Assembly (NCBI GenBank): GCA_049688015.1
Contig: JBAVJZ010000100.1
Location: 1 to 12,717, forward strand
Length of the DNA: 12,717 bases
Origin: CSP1-8 sp049688015
Lineage (GTDB): Bacteria; Desulfobacterota; Deferrimicrobia; Deferrimicrobiales; Deferrimicrobiaceae
Reading direction: 5' to 3'
In this document: one piece after another, positions 1-4,757 of the stretch
How the letters are laid out: each line of letters opens with the position of its first letter
How positions within the stretch are numbered: the first letter of the stretch is position 1
Notes under the pieces: model-generated
What the model was told of the DNA's origin: nothing
What the model saw: only the letters and a program-made list of their open reading frames with translations
Databases searched by the model: none
Made by a program: the position numbers and the translations under genes

Positions 1-391
1 TCATGCTTCCCAGTTCCGGGTCTTCCTCCTCTTCGTCGGTAACGGTCATCGGCTCCAGCGCCATGCCGCATTTGGGGCAACTTCCCGGTCCTTCCTGCAC
101 AACCTCCGGATGCATCGGGCAGGTATACCCTCCCGTGCGGCCTTCCCCTTCCGGTTCGGACCGAGCTTCGCCGAAATGTTCCGCATCGGTTTCCCGACCC
201 TTGAGGAAGCGCTCAGGATCCTTTTGGAACGTTTCCAGGCAATGGGAACTGCAGAAGAAATGCTCTTTCCCGTGCCGAGAGAGGCTGTGAGGGGTATCCT
301 CCCCCACCTCCATCCCGCACACGGGGTCTGTCCGGTTTGGCGAAGCTTCGACGGGTTCCTCCTCCGGACCAGGTCGATGATGTCCGTTCAC
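1..391 (-). CDS. Copper/heavy-metal P-type ATPase, N-terminal part (cut by window edge)
   Basis: The 130 codons visible run off the left edge. Two metal-binding modules typical of copper-translocating P1B ATPases can be read. A YHS domain spans about residues 21-64, with DPVCGM at 22-27 and the FFCSSHC cluster at 45-51 (Cys25, Cys47, Cys51). A 'heavy-metal binding domain' follows at about 89-114 (YTCPMHPE, then CPKCGMALEP; Cys91, Met93, His94, Cys105, Cys108, Met110). An acidic linker follows, after which the membrane and ATPase domains would be expected outside the window. The family exports Cu(I)/Cu(II) or related cations across the inner membrane using ATP. The start is uncertain. The frame is closed upstream by a TGA and contains no ATG, so I chose GTG at 391, just downstream of a short upstream ORF stop. 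In-frame TTG codons at 403 and about 412 are alternatives. Metal specificity cannot be read from this part. Confidence 0.85.
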   Translation of the reverse strand, partial: MNGHHRPGPEEEPVEASPNRTDPVCGMEVGEDTPHSLSRHGKEHFFCSSHCLETFQKDPERFLKGRETDAEHFGEARSEPEGEGRTGGYTCPMHPEVVQEGPGSCPKCGMALEPMTVTDEEEEDPELGSM

Positions 392-395
392 CTCT

Positions 396-434
396 TTATT
401 CAACGGCAGCAACCGACAGCAAATTCCTCTTCAT
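396..434 (-). CDS. Possible 12-codon leader peptide upstream of the P-type ATPase
   Basis: An ATG at 434 opens a 12-codon frame (MKRNLLSVAAVE) ending in TAA at 398-396. A strong Shine-Dalgarno GGGAGG lies at 448-443, 8 nt upstream of the ATG. This is a much better ribosome site than any in front of the ATPase frame itself. Only 4 nt separate the TAA from the GTG proposed as the ATPase start, an arrangement compatible with translational coupling or reinitiation. It could instead be the true N-terminus of the ATPase separated by a frameshift or sequencing error. I see no Cys or His that would suggest direct metal sensing by the peptide. Confidence 0.35.
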   Translation of the reverse strand: MKRNLLSVAAVE

Positions 435-520
435 GCTCCTGTCCTCCCTTTTTTCATGCTATGTATTTTGATAAATCCCATCCTGCGTTCGATTCACCTG
501 ATGATTTCGGCCTACGGCTT

Positions 521-546
521 GTAAGGAACCCTCCCATTGCGGAGAC
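521..546 (+). promoter_or_regulatory. Predicted ECF sigma-type promoter for the secreted protein gene
   Basis: GTAAGG at 521-526 (putative -35) is followed after 13 nt by CGGAGAC at 540-546 (putative -10). The same two-block element, with a 12-nt spacer, occurs upstream of the TVP38-family gene (minus strand, 2093-2069) and of the flavoprotein gene (3090-3114). The ATG of the secreted protein lies about 80 nt downstream. Control by the ECF sigma factor encoded at 2216 is inferred from this repetition and proximity. A nearby TTGACA at 550-555 has no recognisable -10 partner. Confidence 0.5.
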
Positions 547-627
547 GAATTGACAGGCAAGAAAAATCCCGATCACGCGTCGCCTTTCCAGGCGGTTCGT
601 GGAGGCCATCGGAAAAGGAGGGTCGTC

Positions 628-1047
628 ATGTCTTTCGCGAGAAAAGCTGTGCCGTTCTTGTTGATACTGGTGTTTGTCGCCGTTTCGAGCGGGGCGGCAG
701 AAGTGTCGTTCCCCTTGAAAGGGGAAAAGGACAGCCACGGAGGGAGCGGAACGGTCGCCCTGGCCGACGGCAAGATCCGCATCCAGGCGGAAGGTCTTCG
801 CCCGAACGAGGTCTACACGGTCTGGTTCGTCAACATGAAACCCAAGAAGCACGAGGCCGGTGCCGGGAGCGCACCCTACGTTTTCCGGACGGACAGGCAG
901 GGAAAGGGCTCGTATGAATCCCCCCTGTCGGAGTCGCCCCTGGGCAAATGGAGCACGCTTATGGTCGTGCGTCACCCCACCGGCGACCCCGGTGACATGA
1001 AGAACATGGTGCCTGCGCTCTCCGCCAAAATCCCTTCCAAATATTAG
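628..1047 (+). CDS. Small secreted protein of unknown function
   Basis: 139 aa. ATG at 628 has AAAGGAGGG just upstream (about 613-622), which decides the start. The frame is also open upstream to an ATG at 550, but that would bury the signal peptide. Residues 1-24 form a clear signal peptide: basic SFARK, then a hydrophobic stretch, with a likely signal peptidase I cut after GAA24. The mature part (about 115 aa) has no Cys and shows alternating polar/hydrophobic strands, suggesting a small beta-sandwich. Notable stretches are GLRPNEVYTVWFVNM, the glycine/acid turn TDRQGKGSY, PLGKWSTLMVVRH, and MKNMV near the end. It is Met-rich and contains a few His, so weak metal binding is conceivable but not shown. 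I do not recognise the family. It stands alone between a divergent ATPase gene and a hairpin, and carries the predicted ECF promoter at 521. Confidence 0.8.
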   Translation: MSFARKAVPFLLILVFVAVSSGAAEVSFPLKGEKDSHGGSGTVALADGKIRIQAEGLRPNEVYTVWFVNMKPKKHEAGAGSAPYVFRTDRQGKGSYESPLSESPLGKWSTLMVVRHPTGDPGDMKNMVPALSAKIPSKY

Positions 1048-1053
1048 GAGACG

Positions 1054-1087
1054 GGGCGCGGAGGAGGAACAGTCCTCCTCCGTGCCC
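1054..1087 (+). terminator. 15-bp hairpin after the secreted protein gene (terminator-like)
   Basis: A near-perfect inverted repeat has arms 1054-1068 and 1073-1087, a 4-nt ACAG loop and one G-U pair. It begins 7 nt after the stop codon. There is no U-tract, so it is either a non-canonical terminator or an mRNA 3'-end stabiliser. Confidence 0.5.
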
Positions 1088-1221
1088 TCCCACCCGGCTC
1101 CCCGCCGGAATTCGATCTGATGGATGTCCGTCGGGATCCGATGTATGGCCAACAGGTAAGGATCGGCGATTTTCGGGAGGTTTAAGCGGTTTGCACGAAC
1201 GCTTCGGGGAGAGACCTAGGG

Positions 1222-1261
1222 GGCCGGGACAGCCGGCAAGCCAGGGTGGACTGTCCGGGCC
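1222..1261 (-). terminator. Hairpin downstream of the TVP38-family gene
   Basis: Arms 1222-1232 and 1251-1261 pair over 11 positions with one G-G mismatch around an 18-nt loop, 25 nt beyond the stop of the minus-strand gene. No U-tract follows, so the terminator role is tentative. Confidence 0.3.
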
Positions 1262-1285
1262 GATCGGCTATCGACCCGTTGGCGC

Positions 1286-1984
1286 CTACTTTGCGGAGAG
1301 TTCGTTTCCCTCCCGTCGCTTCTTCACGGCCTTGAAAATCGTGGGGATAAGGGCAAACAGACCCAGCAATGCGAACGACCCGAGCACGCGCGGACTGGCG
1401 ACCTGGCTCACGCTCTCGATGGCCGCCAGGCTCGCCCCCGCGTTCACGAAGACCAGGCTCCCCGGCATGATCCCGAAAAACGTTCCCAGGACGTAGGTCC
1501 GCAGCGGCAAGCCGGTGATGCCGCTCGCCAGGTTGACCAGGAAGAAGGGGAACGCGGGTACCAGCCGCAGGAAGAGGAGGTAGGAGAGCCCGTTTTCCCG
1601 CAGGCCCCGGTCGATTCCCTCCATCCGGACGCCGAATTTCCGTACCACCCAGTCCCGCAACAGGGTGCGGCTGACGAGGAACGCGAGGACGGCCCCGATG
1701 GTGGCCCCCGTCACGACGTATACCGTTCCCTGGAGCACCCCGAAGATCGCCCCCGACGCGAGGGAGAGGACGGCCGCACCGGGCAGGGAGAAAGCGGTCT
1801 GGACGATGTAGACCAGCACAAACGAGGCGACGAAAAGGAATGTGTGCGCGACGCGCAGGTCTTCCAGGCGCGCCCGGTTCGCCTTCAGGCTTTCCAGGGT
1901 GAGGTACCTGCCAAGGTCAAGGTAGTAGAATGTCCCTGCAACCACGACGAACGCGATCAGGATCAGAGCTTTCCTGGCCTTCAT
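1286..1984 (-). CDS. TVP38/TMEM64 family (VTT domain) inner-membrane protein
   Basis: 232 aa, the usual length for this family (YdjX/YdjZ-like, DedA superfamily). A hydrophobic helix at about residues 7-24 is followed by TM segments at about 47-68, 70-95 and 140-165 and a C-terminal pair at about 175-220, ending in a basic tail (KAVKKRREGNELSAK). The VTT core is visible: a glycine-rich re-entrant stretch (LPGAAVLSLASGAIFG), then FLRLVPAFPFFLVN, which matches the family's LR-x-P-x-xPF-x-x-N signature, and SGITGLPLRTYVLGTFFGIMPG. Family members are linked to lipid or small-solute movement and envelope homeostasis, but the exact substrate is unsettled. ATG at 1984 has a GGGGG stretch upstream as ribosome site. 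It is divergent from the sigma factor gene and carries a copy of the predicted ECF promoter. VTT proteins are often found beside, or fused to, MerA-like flavoproteins such as the one at 3179. Confidence 0.9.
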   Translation of the reverse strand: MKARKALILIAFVVVAGTFYYLDLGRYLTLESLKANRARLEDLRVAHTFLFVASFVLVYIVQTAFSLPGAAVLSLASGAIFGVLQGTVYVVTGATIGAVLAFLVSRTLLRDWVVRKFGVRMEGIDRGLRENGLSYLLFLRLVPAFPFFLVNLASGITGLPLRTYVLGTFFGIMPGSLVFVNAGASLAAIESVSQVASPRVLGSFALLGLFALIPTIFKAVKKRREGNELSAK

Positions 1985-2067
1985 CCGGACACCCCCGCCG
2001 GCAGGATCATCATGGTGCTCCCCCTGGCTCTGTCGCCCCCGACTTGCCCATCACATCTTATCCCTTT

Positions 2068-2093
2068 GGTCGCCGCAACGCCGCAATCCTTAC
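2068..2093 (-). promoter_or_regulatory. Predicted ECF sigma-type promoter for the TVP38-family gene
   Basis: Read on the minus strand, GTAAGG at 2093-2088 is followed after 12 nt by CGGCGAC at 2075-2069. Ungapped alignment with the element at 3090-3114 gives 19 identities over the first 26 positions, including GTAAGG, the CGG in the spacer and the final CG-CGAC block. The gene starts 84 nt further on at 1984. Assignment to the neighbouring ECF sigma factor is inferred. Confidence 0.55.
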
Positions 2094-2178
2094 GGATCCT
2101 GCGAAATGATCCTGTCGGTATTTCGTTCGTCCTGCCGCCTTCGTTCTTGCGTGTCTTCCCCCGGATCCCCGATCGCAG

Positions 2179-2208
2179 TTGTCATCCTGCCGGAGAAAGT
2201 GCGATAAA
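2179..2208 (+). promoter_or_regulatory. Possible sigma70 promoter for the ECF sigma gene
   Basis: TTGTCA at 2179-2184 (5 of 6 consensus) and GATAAA at 2203-2208 (4 of 6) are separated by 18 nt. Transcription would begin near 2215, directly at the proposed GTG start, so the message would be leaderless or nearly so. No GTAAGG-type element is seen just upstream of this gene, arguing for basal rather than autoregulated transcription. Confidence 0.3.
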
Positions 2209-2215
2209 TGAACCC

Positions 2216-2800
2216 GTGGGGTATCCGGAGAGAGTCGATCCGTCGGACTGGGTGGATCGGTACGGGGACTACCTGTTCCGGTACGCGCTGCTCCGGCTGA
2301 GGGACCGATCGGCGGCGGAAGATCTCGTGCAGGAGACGTTCCTTGCGGCGCTGAAAAACAGGGAAACGTTTTCCGGCGGCTCCTCCGAGGCCACTTGGCT
2401 TGTCGGGATCCTCAAGCACAAGATCGCCGACCACTTCCGCCGGCAGGCCCGGGAGGGATCCCTTCCGGACGGAGTCCCTCCGGACCGGTCCGGAGAAAGC
2501 CTCTTTAACTCGGCCGGACACTGGCAATCCGGGCCGGTCGAATGGGGCGCCAACCCGGCCGATCTCTTCCGGCAGAAGGAATTTCTTGACCAGCTCGCCG
2601 AGTGCCTTTCGGATCTTTCCCCGAATCACGCAAACGCCTTCACCCTCCGGGAGATCGAGGGGCTATCCACCGGGGAAATCTGTAAGGTTTTGAACGTCAC
2701 GGAGACCAATCTGTGGGTGATCCTGCATCGCGCCCGAATGCTTCTCCGCCGGTGTCTGGAGACCCGCTGGTTCCTGCGAGGGACCGGAAAGGGATCATGA
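2216..2800 (+). CDS. ECF-type RNA polymerase sigma-70 family factor
   Basis: 194 aa from GTG 2216. Region 2 (about residues 12-80) contains the core-binding and -10 recognition helices, with AAEDLVQETFLAAL at 33-46 and a WLVGILKHKIADHFR stretch. A variable linker of about 50 residues follows. Region 4 (about 130-185) carries the HTH that reads the -35 element: FTLREIEGLSTGEICKVLN, then NLWVILHRARMLLRRCLE. There are no regions 1.1 or 3, as expected for an extracytoplasmic-function factor. The start is uncertain: the frame stays open far upstream without a ribosome site, the ATG at 2208 is out of frame, and the homology-like part begins at DPSDWVDRYGDYL (residue 8). The last codons overlap the anti-sigma gene by ATGA (2797-2800), so the two are translationally coupled. 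Likely targets are the flanking genes that carry the GTAAGG element. Confidence 0.88.
   Translation: MGYPERVDPSDWVDRYGDYLFRYALLRLRDRSAAEDLVQETFLAALKNRETFSGGSSEATWLVGILKHKIADHFRRQAREGSLPDGVPPDRSGESLFNSAGHWQSGPVEWGANPADLFRQKEFLDQLAECLSDLSPNHANAFTLREIEGLSTGEICKVLNVTETNLWVILHRARMLLRRCLETRWFLRGTGKGS
2682..2707 (+). promoter_or_regulatory. Possible internal ECF-type promoter ahead of the anti-sigma gene
   Basis: Inside the sigma gene, GTAAGG at 2682-2687 is followed after 12 nt by CGGAGAC at 2700-2706, the same two-block element as at 521, 2093(-) and 3090. The anti-sigma ATG lies 90 nt downstream. The sequence also encodes the conserved KVLNVTET segment of region 4, so the match may be a by-product of coding constraint. 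Confidence 0.25.
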
Positions 2801-3054
2801 TGCTTTCCTGCAAGGATGTGACACAGCTCATCTCCCGGTCGATGGACACCTCTCTCCCCGTCGGCAAGCGGATCGGCGTGCGCATCCATCTGCTCATTTG
2901 CCGGTTCTGCGCGAGATACGAAAAGCAGCTCCTCCTGATCCGCGAGACCGTGCGGCGTGTCGTCGCTGCGGAGGAACTCCCCGGGGGCCCCTCCGCGGAA
3001 GCACTTTCGGAGGACGCGCGGGGGCGCATACGGCAAGCTCTCCAAAGCCGGTAG
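2797..3054 (+). CDS. Zinc-finger (zf-HC2 / ZAS-type) anti-sigma factor
   Basis: 85 aa. ATG 2797 overlaps the sigma stop codon by four bases; a second ATG follows directly at 2800. Cys5, then His31, Cys35 and Cys38 form the HxxxCxxC zinc-binding pattern of ZAS anti-sigma factors (HLLICRFC). The remainder is a helical tail (ETVRRVVAAEELP, ARGRIRQALQ). There is no membrane segment, so it should act in the cytoplasm by binding the ECF sigma factor. Zinc release by thiol oxidation or metal binding is the known switch in soluble ZAS proteins such as RsrA and ChrR and is a reasonable model here, but the trigger is not visible in the sequence. It is followed by a 124-nt gap containing the promoter of the next gene. 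Confidence 0.85.
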   Translation: MMLSCKDVTQLISRSMDTSLPVGKRIGVRIHLLICRFCARYEKQLLLIRETVRRVVAAEELPGGPSAEALSEDARGRIRQALQSR

Positions 3055-3089
3055 GCTCTTCCTGCCGGGACGACCCGGCCGCGTCGCGT

Positions 3090-3115
3090 GTAAGGTTTCC
3101 GGTATTTCGACGACG
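3090..3115 (+). promoter_or_regulatory. Predicted ECF sigma-type promoter for the flavoprotein gene
   Basis: GTAAGG at 3090-3095 is followed after 12 nt by CGACGAC at 3108-3114, about 64 nt before the ATG at 3179. It aligns without gaps to the minus-strand element at 2093-2068. The 10-mer CGGTATTTCG in its spacer also occurs at about 2116-2125, upstream of the sigma gene, but without a GTAAGG partner there. Confidence 0.55.
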
Positions 3116-3178
3116 TAGCGGAGATATCGGGAACCTGTTTCCGGCAGTCAAACCTTTTGGTCACGACAGGAGATGATC

Positions 3179-4705
3179 ATGGGACGGCAATTCGCCATTC
3201 TACCGGATACGGAAGAAAACCGGGCTCTTGGAGAGAATGTCCACCCGTCGGGATGGACAAATCCGACCCCCGCGGATTGCTACAACCTCGTGGTCATCGG
3301 GGCGGGGACGGCCGGGCTCGTCACCGCCGCGGGCGCTGCCGGCCTGGGCGCGAAAGTCGCTCTTATCGAACGGGAATTCATGGGAGGAGACTGTCTGAAC
3401 GTAGGGTGCGTACCGTCCAAGGGTATCATCCGGGCATCCCGCGTCTTCCACGATGCACGCACATCACAAAACTTCGGTGTGGGAGGAGCCGACCACCTTT
3501 CGATCGATTTCGGGAAAGCCATGGAGAGGATGCGGCGCATCCGGGCGGACATCAGCCACCACGACTCCGTCCGCCGCTATTCCGATACGCTGGGCGTCGA
3601 CGTCTTTCTTGGCGAGGGGAAATTCGTCGGTCCCGACACCGTGGAAGTGGCCGGCAATCGCCTCCGGTTCAGGCGGGCAGCCATCTGCACGGGCGCCCGG
3701 GCGGCGGCCCCGCCGATTCCGGGGATCGGGGAAGCCGGGTATCTCACCAACGAGACGGTCTTCTCCCTGACCGAGCTGCCCGGGAGCCTCGCCGTCATCG
3801 GCGCAGGGCCGATCGGGTGCGAACTGTCCCAGACGTTCGCCCGTCTCGGGAGCCGCGTGACCCTCTTCGAGATGAGCTCACACGTCCTTCCGCGGGAAGA
3901 CATGGATGCCGCCGGAATCGTGCAGACAGCCCTCGCAAAAGAAGGTGTGGACCTCGCGCTGAACGCGAAAGTCGCAAGGGTAACGACGGAAGGGGGGGGG
4001 AAAGCACTGCACGTCGAGCAGGAAGGAAGCACGAAGGAGATACGGGTCGACGAGATTCTCGTCGGCATCGGGCGCGCCCCGAACGTGGGCGGCCTGAACC
4101 TGGAGTCTGCGGGCGTTGTGTACGACCCGAGGCGGGGGGTCGATGTGGACGACAGGCTCCGGACCTCCAACCCGCACATTTATGCGGCGGGAGACATCTG
4201 CTATCCCTTCAAGTTCACCCACACCGCGGACGCCCTCGCCCGCATCCTGATCGCCAACGCCCTCTTTTTGGGAAGACAGAAAAGCTCCGCACTCGTCGTG
4301 CCGTGGTGCACGTTCACCGATCCGGAGGTCGCGCACGTGGGGATGTACGAGGCCGACGCCAGGGAGAAGGGGATCCCGGTCGTCACCATGACGGTTCCCC
4401 TGTCCGACGTGGACAGGGCAAAACTCGACGGGGAGACGGAAGGGTTCGCCCGCGTCCATCTGCGCAAGGGGAGCGACACGATCCTGGGAGCTACCATCGT
4501 GGCCCGCCACGCCGGGGACATGATCAACGAGTTCTCCCTCGCGATGACCGCGGGCCTGGGGCTTTCGGCAATCGGAAAAACCATTCACCCCTACCCGACC
4601 CAGGGGGAAGTGATCAAGAAGCTGGCCGATGCCTACAATCGAACCCGTCTAACCCCCACGGTTCAGAAAGTTCTCCGGGCCTGGCTGCGCTGGCAGCGGT
4701 CATGA
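3179..4705 (+). CDS. FAD-dependent pyridine nucleotide-disulfide oxidoreductase (mercuric-reductase-like)
   Basis: 508 aa from ATG 3179, which has AGGAG (3168-3172) at a 6-nt spacing; the ATG at 3173 would sit directly on that site. After a 35-residue extension comes the FAD dinucleotide fold (VVIGAGTAG, Gly41-Gly46), the redox-active pair Cys72/Cys77 in GGDCLNVGCVPSK, the NAD(P)H fold (VIGAGPIGCE, Gly208-Gly213), the second FAD motif (IYAAGDI), and the C-terminal dimer interface with HPYPTQGE (His470, Glu477), the acid-base dyad of the family. It should reduce a disulfide or other electrophile with NAD(P)H as a cytoplasmic homodimer. It lacks the N-terminal GMTCxxC domain and the C-terminal Cys pair of true MerA, and lacks evidence for a lipoyl partner, so neither Hg(II) reductase nor dihydrolipoamide dehydrogenase should be asserted. 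A G9 tract lies inside the gene at 3992-4000. It probably belongs to the ECF regulon. Confidence 0.9.
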   Translation: MGRQFAILPDTEENRALGENVHPSGWTNPTPADCYNLVVIGAGTAGLVTAAGAAGLGAKVALIEREFMGGDCLNVGCVPSKGIIRASRVFHDARTSQNFGVGGADHLSIDFGKAMERMRRIRADISHHDSVRRYSDTLGVDVFLGEGKFVGPDTVEVAGNRLRFRRAAICTGARAAAPPIPGIGEAGYLTNETVFSLTELPGSLAVIGAGPIGCELSQTFARLGSRVTLFEMSSHVLPREDMDAAGIVQTALAKEGVDLALNAKVARVTTEGGGKALHVEQEGSTKEIRVDEILVGIGRAPNVGGLNLESAGVVYDPRRGVDVDDRLRTSNPHIYAAGDICYPFKFTHTADALARILIANALFLGRQKSSALVVPWCTFTDPEVAHVGMYEADAREKGIPVVTMTVPLSDVDRAKLDGETEGFARVHLRKGSDTILGATIVARHAGDMINEFSLAMTAGLGLSAIGKTIHPYPTQGEVIKKLADAYNRTRLTPTVQKVLRAWLRWQRS

Positions 4706-4723
4706 GCGTTGCGGGGCGCCCGC

Positions 4724-4757
4724 GGGGCGGGGCTAAGCCTCGGACCCCGGCCGCCCC
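4724..4757. terminator. GC-rich inverted repeat between convergent genes
   Basis: GGGGCGG at 4724-4730 pairs with CCGCCCC at 4751-4757 in the short space where the flavoprotein gene (stop 4705) and the Nramp gene (minus, stop 4733) converge; the right arm lies in the last codons of the Nramp gene. No U-tract is present on either strand, so bidirectional termination is only suggested. Confidence 0.3.

Noticed and set aside
550..555. TTGACA as a sigma70 -35 box for the secreted protein gene
   Set aside because: No hexamer resembling TATAAT lies 16-18 nt downstream; the ECF-like element just upstream is the better candidate.
454..1152. A 232-codon minus-strand frame across the secreted protein gene and the ATPase upstream region
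   Set aside because: No ribosome site and no recognisable motif. The plus strand carries a signal-peptide protein with a strong ribosome site.
1844..2215. Extended N-terminus for the sigma factor (frame open from 1844)
   Set aside because: It overlaps the divergent membrane protein gene, is Pro/Ser/Arg-rich, has no ribosome site, and ECF factors normally begin just before region 2.
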